This document shows, in pieces, positions 41,111-49,652 of a stretch of 64,000 bases of DNA. The translations under genes and the position numbers were made by a program. The stretch is from Myxococcales bacterium (GTDB lineage: Bacteria; Myxococcota_A; Polyangia; Polyangiales; Ga0077539), in assembly GCA_016793325.1 (NCBI GenBank), contig JAEUKI010000021.1:19927-83926 (forward strand), read 5' to 3'. Every line of letters begins with the position of its first letter. Position 1 is the stretch's first letter. The notes under the pieces were generated by a model. It worked only from the letters and a program-made list of their open reading frames with translations, searched no databases and had not been told where the DNA came from.

Positions 41111-42775
41111 ATGACGAGGTCTCGACGCGCGCTCGGGTGGATTGCTCTCGCTACCGCGTTGGGATCGTGCGCGCACCAGCGCGACGCCAGCCACGACAAG
41201 CGCGGACCCGCCGAGCGCGCTGCGCAGCGCGCCCGTCCTCGCGCGACGCGCGTGACAGGGGCGGTCACGTACGAGTTTCGCGCGCTCACGGACCGTGGCT
41301 ACGCGAGCGCCACCACCACGAGGCCCGCGCGCTTCGTGATCGTCCGCGCGCTCGACGCAGCCGGCGCGACGCTCGCCGAGACCTCTGCGGACGCAGACGG
41401 ACGCTACGCGCTGGACGTTCCCTCGAGCACCGCGCGCATCGTCGCGCGCGCCTCGGTGCAACGACAGCCCTCGTGTACGCGCGGGGGCTCTGCGGGGTGC
41501 ACCGCGGGGATGCGCATCGACGTCGCGCCCGATCGCGAGGGCCGCGCGCCGCACGAGCTCTCGTCGCGCTGGATCGCGGGGACGCAGACGCTCTCGTTGC
41601 ACGCGAGCCTCGCGGAGCCGCAGGCGCTCGGCGGCGCGTTTCACATCTTGGACACGCTCGTCACGGGGATGCAGACGATCCACCGCTGGTCGGGCCGACA
41701 GCTCGCGCCCTTCTTCGTGATCTGGTCGCACGCGAGCGGGACCGATTGGAGCTACTACCGCGGAGAACGACCCGCGAATTCAGGGCGATTCGCTCTTGAA
41801 TTAATGGGCGGCGTGCGCGGGCAGCTCCCCACGACGGACGCCGATCAGCACGACGTGTTCATCGTCCTCCACGAGTTCGGGCACTTCGTGTTCGACACGC
41901 TCGCGTCGGACTCGTCCATCGGCGGAATGCACCCCGCCACGGTCAACATCGACCCCGGCGTCGCGTGGGAAGAGGGCCGCGCGACGTGGCTCGCGTCCGC
42001 GATCCTCGGCGACTCGAGGTATCGAGACGCGGTCGGGATCGAGCCCGCTGGGTCGCTTCGCCAGGACGACGAGCTCGAGCAGCTCCCGCCGAGCGCGCTG
42101 CGCGGGATGGGCTCGCAGCGCACGGTCGAAGAGGTCCTCTGGGATCTCTCCGACGGAACGCTCGCAGACCAATCGACGCCCCTCGCCGACCGAGACAACG
42201 ACGGCGTGGCGCTCGGGCCTGCGCGGGTGTTCGAAGCGATGCTCACCGCGGCGCGCGAACCTCGGGCGTACCCGTCGCTCGTGTCGTACTTGCGGCACCT
42301 CGTCGCGACCCGCGCGCTCACCGAAGCGCAGGCGCGCGCGATCCTCGAGCGCCCGCAGCGCCAGGGAATTCGCTATCCAAACGCGGGTGAGCCCGACCCG
42401 TGGCCCGTCGACCTCGCGCCCAGCACCGACGCCCGCAACAAGATCGACGGACGCACCAACCCCGCGCCGTCCGGCGGCCGCGCGCACCCGACCAACGGCT
42501 ACGACGCGACGCACGCGTATCGCATCCACGTGACCCGCGCGGGGACGATCAACGTCACGCTCACGATCCAGGGGACGGGGCGCGTCCGTGACGTGACCGA
42601 CCTCGACCTCGAGCTGCGCGATCAGCGCTCGGACGAGGTGGCCTCGGCGCGCACCGAGGCCGCGGTCGAGACGATCTCGCGCCGCATCGAGCCCGGGACG
42701 TACGTGATCTACGTGCGCGACGGCGGCAACGGCAACGCCGCGCGCTACTCGTTGCGCTGGTCGATTGCACCCTGA
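41111..42775 (+). CDS. Putative zinc metallopeptidase lipoprotein (HEFGH)
   Basis: 554 residues from the ATG at 41111. Signal peptide with lipobox GSC (about Cys20). Residues 45-130 are beta-rich, resembling a carboxypeptidase-regulatory domain (ADADGRYALDVPSS). The catalytic region has HEFGHFVFD in the HExxH position and a downstream Glu in AWEEGRATW about 35-40 residues on, as in gluzincins. The C-terminal 150 residues form a beta domain (AYRIHVTRAGTINVTLTIQG; GTYVIYVRDGGNG) like a pre-peptidase or P-type jelly roll. Likely a surface protease. Converges on the minus-strand gene at 43520, seven bases apart. Confidence 0.8.
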   Translation: MTRSRRALGWIALATALGSCAHQRDASHDKRGPAERAAQRARPRATRVTGAVTYEFRALTDRGYASATTTRPARFVIVRALDAAGATLAETSADADGRYALDVPSSTARIVARASVQRQPSCTRGGSAGCTAGMRIDVAPDREGRAPHELSSRWIAGTQTLSLHASLAEPQALGGAFHILDTLVTGMQTIHRWSGRQLAPFFVIWSHASGTDWSYYRGERPANSGRFALELMGGVRGQLPTTDADQHDVFIVLHEFGHFVFDTLASDSSIGGMHPATVNIDPGVAWEEGRATWLASAILGDSRYRDAVGIEPAGSLRQDDELEQLPPSALRGMGSQRTVEEVLWDLSDGTLADQSTPLADRDNDGVALGPARVFEAMLTAAREPRAYPSLVSYLRHLVATRALTEAQARAILERPQRQGIRYPNAGEPDPWPVDLAPSTDARNKIDGRTNPAPSGGRAHPTNGYDATHAYRIHVTRAGTINVTLTIQGTGRVRDVTDLDLELRDQRSDEVASARTEAAVETISRRIEPGTYVIYVRDGGNGNAARYSLRWSIAP

Positions 42776-42782
42776 CCGCGGG

Positions 42783-43520
42783 TCAGCGCTCGGCGTGAAC
42801 CGCGACGATCGCGTCGAGGTCGAAGCCCGTCGACGGCGGGCTCAGCTCTTGGGTCGCGAGGTCGCGAACGCACACGATCCGCGCGCGCGCGAGGCCCGCG
42901 GACGCCAGGTCGAACGCGTCTCCGCCCGCGTAGCGCGGGTCCGTCGCGTCGAGCGTGTTCATCGAGCTCGCGTACACGGGGCTCACGCCGGCGCAGCCGC
43001 GATAGGGCGCACGCGTGTCGCACGCGAACGTCGCGAAGCGCGTCCCGTCGTCGCTCACCGAGACCTCGCCGAGCTCGCGAAAGGTGTCCGGCGTTCCCGC
43101 GATGATGAACGCGTTCTCGAAGACGATGAAGTCCGGGCCCTCGCGGTCGACGATCGGCGCGGACATTTCCAGGCAAATCCGACCGCCGCGGCCGAGCGAG
43201 ACCACGTGCGTCCCTCCGCGCATGTCGCCGGCGCCCTCGGGACGGCCGAGGACGATCTCGGGCATACGCGATTGCCCGAAGCCCGCGCCTTCACCGACGG
43301 CGAACTCGACCACGCGCCCTGCGTACACAGGCGCTCCCGCCTCCGACACGGAGCCCTCTTGGGTCGTCGCCGCGTCTCGCGCAGCGCCGCCGTCGCCGTC
43401 GCTCGATCCGTCGCTCGATCCGTCGGGCGGGTCGACGACGGGGCCGCACGCGGACGCGAGCGCCGCAGAGAGCGCCGCGATCGCTGCGAATCGTGAGACC
43501 GTTTGATTGTGTGTGCGCAT
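42783..43520 (-). CDS. Surface lipoprotein, second gene of the cobalamin-riboswitch operon
   Basis: 245 residues, ATG at 43520, 14 bases after the upstream gene stop. Lipobox SAC (about Cys25), then an Asp/Ser/Gly linker. The domain (about 70-245) has VEFAVGEGAGFGQ, PDFIVFENAF, GTPDTFRELGEVSVS and YAGGDAFDLASAGLARAR. I recall this pattern from proteins often labelled only 'cell surface protein'. A link to cobalamin is implied here by position, not by family knowledge. It is translated after the beta-propeller gene and thus under the same riboswitch. The Ala-rich signal and absence of transmembrane helices fit an outer-surface lipoprotein. Confidence 0.8.
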   Translation of the reverse strand: MRTHNQTVSRFAAIAALSAALASACGPVVDPPDGSSDGSSDGDGGAARDAATTQEGSVSEAGAPVYAGRVVEFAVGEGAGFGQSRMPEIVLGRPEGAGDMRGGTHVVSLGRGGRICLEMSAPIVDREGPDFIVFENAFIIAGTPDTFRELGEVSVSDDGTRFATFACDTRAPYRGCAGVSPVYASSMNTLDATDPRYAGGDAFDLASAGLARARIVCVRDLATQELSPPSTGFDLDAIVAVHAER

Positions 43521-43534
43521 GGCCACGGCGCGCC

Positions 43535-44911
43535 TCACGGAGCGAACGCGAGCGAGTACGTCCCCGTCGCGCCAGCGTCGCCGCGGGCCGGGAGGTTGAA
43601 GGTGCTCAGCGTCGTCCCGTCCTGTCGAAACACGTAAACCGCGCCGCTCGCGCCGAAGCTGCCGTTGAGCGCCCACACGTTGTCGTCCGGTCCGAGCTGC
43701 AGGTCCGAGAGGGGTTCGGGACGATCGAAGAGCGGAGCGCCGACGGTCGTCGTCGCGCCGATCGTGAGCGGCAGCACGCGGCTCACCGCGCCGCTGTCCG
43801 TGCTCGGGTGGGTCACGACCCACGCGCGCGTCGCGCTCACGACCGCGAGCGAGCCCGGGTCCGCGCCGAGCTCCGCCGCCGAAATCGTCGCGACGACGCG
43901 CCCCGAGCGCGTGTCGATCACGTCGATCCCGCCGTCCATGCGGTTGCCGAACGTCCCTGTGCTCGCGACGAGCCAGAAGTTTCCGTCGGGCGTCGCCGAG
44001 GCGGTCTGCGGGTTTCCGTAGGTGAGCGAGACCGAGGCTTGAACGCCGGGCATCGCCGCGTCGAGGTCTGCCAGCTGGTCCGTCGTCGTGTCGATCGCGA
44101 CCACGGTCGAGCGCGCGGGAGGCGCGTAGCCTGCCATCCGATCGAGCTGCTGCAGCGCCACCCACGCGCGGCCGTTGGCGGCGTGAATGACGGCGGCCTC
44201 GGGGATCCCGTCGCTGCCCGCGAACGTCGTGAGGTCCACGCTCCCGCTCATCGCGCCGGTCTGCGGGTTGAACACGAAGAGCCTCGGCGAGTTGTAGAGC
44301 ACGAGGTATGATTTCGTGGGCGAGATTTCAACGATGTCGTACGGGTTCGGCGCGCCCACCATCGCCACCGGCGGGATCGAGATCCGTCGTCGCGGCATGT
44401 ACGGGTTGGCCGGGTCGAGCTCGACGATCTCGTTGGGCCCTGCGCCGAACGAGCGCCACAGGTCGTACACGCGGCAGCCCGCGCGGCGAACGACGTGGTC
44501 TTGTTCGACCATCGAGCCCATCGGAGGCGGGACGTACGCGAGCGCCCTCGTCGCGACGGTGCCCGTGACGTAGGCGCCTTCGGTTCCGTCGGTGGTGGTC
44601 ACGAGGACGCGGGTGAGGGGGCAGCCAGCGCCTCCGTCCGCCATCGCGTCGGTCGCATCCGTGGCGGCGTCGCTCGCGTCGGTCGTCGTCGAGCTGTCGG
44701 GCGCGCTCGTGTCCGAGGGCACATCGGTCGCCACGCCGCTGTCCGTGGGCGAGGGCGCGTCGGTCGTGCTGTCGGTGACGGCATCCGTGGTCGCGATGTC
44801 CGTCGTGCCCGTGTCGACGCCCGAGTCACCAGCGGGCGGAGGAGGCGTGCAGGCCGCGAGCGAGAGGACCGAAAACGACGCGACGAGAGAGAGAACTGAA
44901 CGGCGATTCAT
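43535..44911 (-). CDS. Beta-propeller lipoprotein controlled by a cobalamin riboswitch (BtuG-like candidate)
   Basis: 458 residues from the ATG at 44911; AAGGAG lies 12 bases upstream. The lipobox LAAC (about Cys20) is followed by a Thr/Asp/Ala-rich linker to about residue 95. The rest is a series of beta blades typical of a YncE/NHL-type propeller: SYLVLYNSPRLFVFNPQTG, TVVAIDTTTDQLADL, NFWLVASTGTF, AWVVTHPSTDSGAV, NVWALNGSFGASG. Six or seven blades are expected from length. Bacteroides BtuG is a surface beta-propeller that binds cobalamin with high affinity; the shared fold class plus the riboswitch make this a candidate analogue, which is inference. Leads the two-gene operon. Confidence 0.85.
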   Translation of the reverse strand: MNRRSVLSLVASFSVLSLAACTPPPPAGDSGVDTGTTDIATTDAVTDSTTDAPSPTDSGVATDVPSDTSAPDSSTTTDASDAATDATDAMADGGAGCPLTRVLVTTTDGTEGAYVTGTVATRALAYVPPPMGSMVEQDHVVRRAGCRVYDLWRSFGAGPNEIVELDPANPYMPRRRISIPPVAMVGAPNPYDIVEISPTKSYLVLYNSPRLFVFNPQTGAMSGSVDLTTFAGSDGIPEAAVIHAANGRAWVALQQLDRMAGYAPPARSTVVAIDTTTDQLADLDAAMPGVQASVSLTYGNPQTASATPDGNFWLVASTGTFGNRMDGGIDVIDTRSGRVVATISAAELGADPGSLAVVSATRAWVVTHPSTDSGAVSRVLPLTIGATTTVGAPLFDRPEPLSDLQLGPDDNVWALNGSFGASGAVYVFRQDGTTLSTFNLPARGDAGATGTYSLAFAP

Positions 44912-44928
44912 GAAACGTGGGTCTCCTT

Positions 44929-44948
44929 CGCGCGCAACCCCGCGCGCG
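44929..44948 (-). promoter_or_regulatory. GC hairpin abutting the Shine-Dalgarno of the propeller gene
   Basis: A seven-base-pair stem, CGCGCGC with GCGCGCG, and a six-base loop lie directly 5' of AAGGAG (minus strand, 44923-44928). It could be part of the riboswitch expression platform that exposes or hides the ribosome site, but no alternative pairing is proven. Confidence 0.4.
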
Positions 44949-45135
44949 GTGGGCACCTCCGTTCGAAGCGTTCGCGAGAGGGCCGAGCGGCCTCGATCGC
45001 TGTTCACTCTTCGTCGTCCGTCGCGGTCGATCGAGCTCCCTCGGACGTCGCGCGACGCGAGCGAGGGCGCGCGATCGAGCGCGCTGGACACCGACGCCGT
45101 CGCCCTCCGCGACGCTTCAACGGTGATGAACGAAC

Positions 45136-45290
45136 AGCCGGTCTCCTGGCTCCCGGATCGATCTACCCGTCGCGCCTTCCCAGAGCGTTTCGGCTCCAGT
45201 GGTCTCGCGACGATCGTCCCCGGTTACAGTGGCGGGGGCCGCGCCGGTGTTGCACCGGCTTCCCTAGCGCTGTCGTCGGTTTTGATTGTG
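45136..45290 (-). promoter_or_regulatory. Cobalamin (adenosylcobalamin-type) riboswitch
   Basis: Read on the minus strand, it has the class elements in order: AGGGAA, then GCCGGTGCAACACCGGC, then the B12 box GCCACTGTAACCGG (45221-45234), then a CCACTGG segment, then GGGAAGG, and finally GGGAGCCAGGAGACCG (45139-45154). These match the cobalamin riboswitch consensus well. It precedes the two-gene lipoprotein operon, with the first start codon about 225 bases from the aptamer. Cobalamin riboswitches usually repress transport or synthesis genes when the vitamin is abundant. Confidence 0.95.
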
Positions 45291-45393
45291 TGTGTGTGAC
45301 TGTGACCGTCGCGAGCGACCGTGCGCTGCTCGGATCGAGCGGTTCAATCGCAGACGCGCGGGCCGCCGTCAACTACCCCCCGCGTTCGCTGTC

Positions 45394-46917
45394 TCAGAAG
45401 CGCAGGCCGAACCCGTTGAGCGAGGGCACGAACTGCGGCGCGAGCCTCGCGCGGCGCGGCGGCGGGTTGGCGAAGCGATCGGGCGGCGCGGTGCCGACGA
45501 TGATCCCGCCCACGACGATGCCCACGACGCCCACGCCGAGCGTGACGCCAGCGAGCGCGACCATCGTCGTCGAGCTCGCGACATCGGCGTCGATCGACGC
45601 GCCGAGCTCGTCGAGCGCCATGGGCGTCGTGACTCGAATGCCCATCGGGAGGAGGTCGTTGATGCACATGAACCGCTCCGCCGGCAGCGACATCGAGCAG
45701 CGCATCTTGTAGCTCTCGAAGAGGGATTGCGTGTCGGCGTCGTCTGCGCGCTGAATCAACGACAGCGGGAGCCAGATACCGCCGCCGATCGCGACGGCGA
45801 GCCCCACGCCGCCGATGATGAAGCCCGTCCGTCGGTGCGCGCTCTGCCGTTCTTGCTGCTCGCGGATCGCTTCGGGTCGCGCCGTGAGCGTGATCTCGAC
45901 GCGCGTGACTCGCCCTGCGTCGAGCCGCACGCGCTGCTCGGCTGGCAAGTAGTCACGCCCCGCGACGCGCAGCATGTGGGGGCCCGGCGGAACGTTGTCG
46001 GTCCCGTCGCACGCGACGCGCTGTCCGTCGATCGAGCACTCGACGTCGCGATAGTCTCGATCGAGCGCCATGCGACCCGCCTCCGTCGGTGCGATCGAAG
46101 GCGCCCACTCGAGCGCCGCGTCGATCACGCCGTTTTCTCCCTGCGCGTTGACGTTGACCGCGAACGGAGAGTACCCCGGACGCGTCACTTCGATGCGGTG
46201 CGCGCCTTCGGTCACTTGCTGTGGCGGGAGCGGCGTCGTGCCGATCGTACGCCCGTCGACCTTGACCTCTGCGGCCTCGACGTTCGAGCGAATCGCGAGC
46301 GTGGCCATCGCAGGTTCGAGCGCCTGATCGACGCGCGTGTCCGAGTTGCTCGCGATGTCCTGCTCGACCTCGCGCGGTCGAAAGCCTGGCGCCGTGATCG
46401 TGATGCGGTAGCGCCCGATCGGGACGCGGATCGCCGCGCGCGCCGCGGCGCCCTCGCGGACGACGCGAACGCCGCTCGTTCCAACGGCGTCGATCTGCAC
46501 GCGCAGCGCCTCGATGTTGAGCGCGACGGTGATCGTCCCCGATCGCGTGCGAATGCGCTCGAGCAGCGCGTCGATCTGCGCGCGTCGCGCTTGAACGACC
46601 GGCGCCGGCGCCGCGCGCTCGTACTCTTGGAGCGCGTCGAGCCCCTCGGCGAAGTGGCTGAGCTCGACCTCCATCGCGCCGACGTTGAACAGGATCAGCG
46701 CGTTGCGAGAGACCTCGTAGGCGCGTCGAAACTCGACGAGCGCGGCCTGGTAGTTGTTCTCGGTCGCGAGCTGAATTCCCCGGCGAAATCGCTCGTCAGC
46801 CTCGCCGGTGAGCCCGGTGCCCTGGGGGCGCGGCCGCCTCTGCGCGAGCGCGTCCGTGCCTGCGAGCACCAGCGCGACGGTCAAGATCGTGCGTCGAATC
46901 ATCGAGCGAACGATCAT
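45394..46917 (-). CDS. TPR and PEGA-domain protein with membrane helices (pair 2)
   Basis: 507 residues, ATG at 46917 (a second ATG lies five codons in). Signal peptide to about residue 25 (ALAQ). TPR-like helices at 40-120 (FRRGIQLATENNYQAALVEFRRAYEV), then beta modules including PEGA-type units at about 130-330 (EVKVDGRTIGTTPLPPQQV). Two hydrophobic segments follow, near 360-380 (GFIIGGVGLAVAIGGGIWLPL) and 445-475 (VALAGVTLGVGVVGIVVGGIIV), with a C-terminal tail of about 30 residues. It is the counterpart of the protein at 17441-18376 but longer. It lies 66 bases downstream of a kinase gene on the same strand. Confidence 0.85.
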   Translation of the reverse strand: MIVRSMIRRTILTVALVLAGTDALAQRRPRPQGTGLTGEADERFRRGIQLATENNYQAALVEFRRAYEVSRNALILFNVGAMEVELSHFAEGLDALQEYERAAPAPVVQARRAQIDALLERIRTRSGTITVALNIEALRVQIDAVGTSGVRVVREGAAARAAIRVPIGRYRITITAPGFRPREVEQDIASNSDTRVDQALEPAMATLAIRSNVEAAEVKVDGRTIGTTPLPPQQVTEGAHRIEVTRPGYSPFAVNVNAQGENGVIDAALEWAPSIAPTEAGRMALDRDYRDVECSIDGQRVACDGTDNVPPGPHMLRVAGRDYLPAEQRVRLDAGRVTRVEITLTARPEAIREQQERQSAHRRTGFIIGGVGLAVAIGGGIWLPLSLIQRADDADTQSLFESYKMRCSMSLPAERFMCINDLLPMGIRVTTPMALDELGASIDADVASSTTMVALAGVTLGVGVVGIVVGGIIVGTAPPDRFANPPPRRARLAPQFVPSLNGFGLRF

Positions 46918-46983
46918 CCAGTTGCAGGCCCGAACGCAACGCCCGTTTCACGGAAGCCATCGCGTGAAAGGGCCGGCGCTGGA

Positions 46984-48609
46984 TCAGCGTCCGCCGGTCA
47001 AACTCAGGTCGAGCGAGACGCCCGTTCGCCCCAGTTGAACGCCCGTTCGACCAGGATTTCGCACGGGATTTCGCCCCGGTCGACCCCCTGGCTGGCCGTT
47101 GCTCGGGCCCGTCTGCGCCGCCACGACCCCGGCGTCCGCCGCGGCTTGTCCCGCGACCGGCTGCGTCGGCCCTTGCGGCGCGAGCACGAGCTCGACGCTT
47201 CGATCCGCAGTGAGCCGAAAGCTCTCGCTTCGCTCTCCGTACCCGTCGGCTTGCACCCGCAGCTCGAGGTCGGTCCCGGCCTCTGTTTCGAACGAGACGT
47301 TGCCGCGACCGAGCTCTCTGCCGTTGATTCGAATCGTCGCGGTCGAAGGCGTGACCGAGACGCGGAGCGTGTGGCGCGCGCGGGGCTCGACGCGCGTCGC
47401 CACGGTGGGGCCCGGGTTCGAGTTGATCGAGCCCGCCGTGCTGCTCGAGCGGGACATCGCGAAGCCGCCGCCGCCGAGGAGCGCGACGACGACGAGCGAG
47501 CCGACGATCAGCGCGCTGTTGGACTTCTTCGGCGCTGGTGTGAGCCCGGAGGGACGCTCGACGCCCGCGACCGAATGCGCGAGCAGGGTGTCCTTGTTGG
47601 CCGCGCCAGGGTCCGTCGTCGTGCGGTTGGCGGCGTCCGAGGTGCTGACCTTCACCGACGGGAGCGCCTTCGCCGTCGATCCTCCACGATCGGGAACGTC
47701 GACGACGGGGTGGTTTCCCGTGGAGACGTAGCCGCCATCGATCTTGAGCCCCACCGCGCCAGCGAGCGCCTCACGAAGCTCGGCCATCGACGCGTAGCGC
47801 GCCGAGGGTTCGCGCGCGAGGGCCTTCATCACGATCGCAGCGAACGCTGGGTCGATCCCTGGCGCCGCCTCGAGCAACGGCGCTGCGTCCTTGGTCACCT
47901 TGTTGATGATCAGCGCGTTGTACGACTCACCATCGTGCGGAAATTTGCCGCTCACGGCCTCGTACACCATCGCCGCGAACGCGTACTGGTCGGCCGCGGC
48001 CGTCACGTCGCGCGCGCCCATCGCCTGCTCGGGCGGCATATAGAACGGCGTCCCCATCGCGACGCTCGTCTTGGTGAGCCGCATCTCGGACTCGTTCGTT
48101 CGCTTCGCGATGCCGAAATCAACGAGCTTCGGGACGCACTCGCCGTCGTCGCCCTTCGCGAGAAACACGTTGTCCGGCTTCACGTCGCGGTGAATGATCC
48201 CCGCGGTGTGCGCCCGCGCGAGGGCTCGCGCGATCGGCTCGAGCAGCTCTACGGCGCGCGCGGGGGTGAGCACCTTCTCTCGCTCGAGGACGCTCGAGAA
48301 CGACTCGCCCTCGAGAAACTCCATCACCAGAAACGGCGCGCCGTCGTGCGTGCCGAAGTCCAAGCTCTCGACCACGTGACGGTGCTTGAACGCGCTCGCG
48401 GCGCGCGCTTCTTGCACGAAGCGCGCGTTCATCTGGCTGTCCTGAGCGATCTCGCGATGCAAGATCTTCAGCGCGATGCGCTTGTCGAGGACCCGGTCGC
48501 GCGCCTCGTAGACCGCTCCCATCCCGCCAGCGCCGAGCAGTCGGACGACCTCGTAGCGGTCCTTGATGAGCGTCCCATTGGCGAGCTGCTGCGTTGCGCT
48601 GTTCGTCAT
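46984..48609 (-). CDS. Membrane-anchored eukaryotic-like Ser/Thr kinase with PEGA domain (pair 2)
   Basis: 541 residues from the ATG at 48609 (MTNSATQQLA); the longer frame upstream lacks features. Kinase domain about 18-285: Gly loop GAGGMGAVYEA, Lys48 (IALKIL), HRDVKPDN and DFGIAK, then GTPFYMPPEQA. A linker of about 120 residues leads to one transmembrane helix (ALIVGSLVVVALLGGGGFAM, about 370-390). Outside, a PEGA-type beta module (TLRVSVTPSTATIRINGRELG) follows, then a Gly/Asn/Arg-rich tail. All catalytic residues are intact. It is the paralogue of the kinase at 18378-19910 and, like it, is followed by a TPR/PEGA protein gene. Confidence 0.93.
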   Translation of the reverse strand: MTNSATQQLANGTLIKDRYEVVRLLGAGGMGAVYEARDRVLDKRIALKILHREIAQDSQMNARFVQEARAASAFKHRHVVESLDFGTHDGAPFLVMEFLEGESFSSVLEREKVLTPARAVELLEPIARALARAHTAGIIHRDVKPDNVFLAKGDDGECVPKLVDFGIAKRTNESEMRLTKTSVAMGTPFYMPPEQAMGARDVTAAADQYAFAAMVYEAVSGKFPHDGESYNALIINKVTKDAAPLLEAAPGIDPAFAAIVMKALAREPSARYASMAELREALAGAVGLKIDGGYVSTGNHPVVDVPDRGGSTAKALPSVKVSTSDAANRTTTDPGAANKDTLLAHSVAGVERPSGLTPAPKKSNSALIVGSLVVVALLGGGGFAMSRSSSTAGSINSNPGPTVATRVEPRARHTLRVSVTPSTATIRINGRELGRGNVSFETEAGTDLELRVQADGYGERSESFRLTADRSVELVLAPQGPTQPVAGQAAADAGVVAAQTGPSNGQPGGRPGRNPVRNPGRTGVQLGRTGVSLDLSLTGGR

Positions 48610-48676
48610 CGCGGTGGTGCCTTCATCGACGAGCCTACCACCCAACGGATCCGACGGCGCTCGCCCGTCGGTGCGA

Positions 48677-49600
48677 TCACCGCCCGTCGATACAAATCTC
48701 AACGCGCGAGACGACCAGCGACCCCGATGGCGGTCCTGGTGAGATACGCAGGAGCATGTTGGAAATTCCCGGGCGAATCGCGCTCGTCGCGTCCGCTTGG
48801 TACCAGCGATATGGAGCGACGTTGGAGACGAGCCCCGAAGGCGCGGCGCCCGAGCCCTGAAAGGTCATCCACGAGTACGAGCCCGACGCCGTCGTGTTGA
48901 AGCTCCGCCCGTAGATCGCGATCGTGACGCTGCTGATCGAGCCGATGCCCGCGGTGCTGAGCTCGACGTCCATGAAGGTCGTTCCCCCGAAGTCGAGCCC
49001 GCCTTCGCCGAGAAACGTGTCGGTGAACGTCGGCGTGTAGCTCCCGATCGGGCCGCGATTGGCCGCCGTCACGCGCCACCGCGCGCGGTCGGGCAGGGTG
49101 TTGGCCTCGTACGACACGTTTGCGCGCGACATCGGCGGCGTCCCTGTCCAACGAAAGCGCGCGACGTAGTTGCCCGTCGCGCCCGAGATGCATCCGCCCG
49201 TCGCGACGCCGGTGTCTCGAATTCCTGTGTCCGACCCGGTGTCTCGAATCCCTGTGTCTGCGCCGGTGTCTCGAATACCTGTGTCGTTGCCGGCGTCCAC
49301 GCCCGAGTCGACGCCCGAGTCGACGCCAGCGTCGATGCCCGTGTCCGCCCCGCTGTCGCTCGCGCTCGCGTCGACGCCCGTGTCCGTCGGCGCGACGCCG
49401 CTGTCGGTCACTGTGGCGTCGTCGCTCGCTCCCGAGTCGCTCGACGTCGCATCGACCCCGCTGTCGGCCGCGCTCGCGTCGCGCGCGAGGGTGTCGTCCG
49501 ATGCGTCGGGGCGACTCGCGTCCTGTCGCGAGACTTCTTCGGCGCACGCGACGAGCACCAGCGCCACGAGCGGGACCCACGAAGCAAGCGAGCGATTCAT
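48677..49600 (-). CDS. Lipoprotein with tandem Asp-Thr-Gly repeats and a beta domain
   Basis: 307 residues from the ATG at 49600 (MNRSLASWVP). Lipobox VAC (about Cys19). Residues 25-130 are almost wholly Asp/Ser/Thr/Ala/Gly, including DSGVDSGVDAG and three copies of the 9-residue unit DTGIRDTGx. The C-terminal domain (about 135-307) is beta-rich (NYVARFRWTGTPPMSRANVSY; FTDTFLGEGGLDFGG; SGSYSWMTFQGSG). It ends SLVVSRVEICIDGR. The long acidic spacer probably holds the domain away from the membrane. Function unknown. Sits between the RND operon and the kinase pair. Confidence 0.72.
   Translation of the reverse strand: MNRSLASWVPLVALVLVACAEEVSRQDASRPDASDDTLARDASAADSGVDATSSDSGASDDATVTDSGVAPTDTGVDASASDSGADTGIDAGVDSGVDSGVDAGNDTGIRDTGADTGIRDTGSDTGIRDTGVATGGCISGATGNYVARFRWTGTPPMSRANVSYEANTLPDRARWRVTAANRGPIGSYTPTFTDTFLGEGGLDFGGTTFMDVELSTAGIGSISSVTIAIYGRSFNTTASGSYSWMTFQGSGAAPSGLVSNVAPYRWYQADATSAIRPGISNMLLRISPGPPSGSLVVSRVEICIDGR
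49209..49289. repeat. 27-base tandem repeat, three units, inside the lipoprotein gene
   Basis: CCGGTGTCTCGAAT-type 27-mers at 49209-49235, 49236-49262 and 49263-49289 differ at few positions and encode DTGIRDTGx. The unit length is a multiple of three, so copy number can change without a frameshift. Confidence 0.85.
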
Positions 49601-49652
49601 GATCGAGGGCGACAATACCCCTCGAGCCGACGTCGTCCAGCGAGCGACAGGC

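Noticed and set aside
44640..44860. Asp/Thr/Ser-coding repetitive DNA near the B12 operon as a possible repeat element
   Set aside because: It is the low-complexity linker of the propeller lipoprotein, common in this genome.
45286..48900. 1204-residue open frame on the plus strand
   Set aside because: Antisense to the PEGA protein and kinase genes, with no signal, domain or ribosome site; the kinase on the other strand has all motifs.
49209..49289. Regular 27-base repeats as a possible CRISPR array
   Set aside because: Units abut with no spacers and encode an in-frame DTGIRDTG repeat of a lipoprotein.
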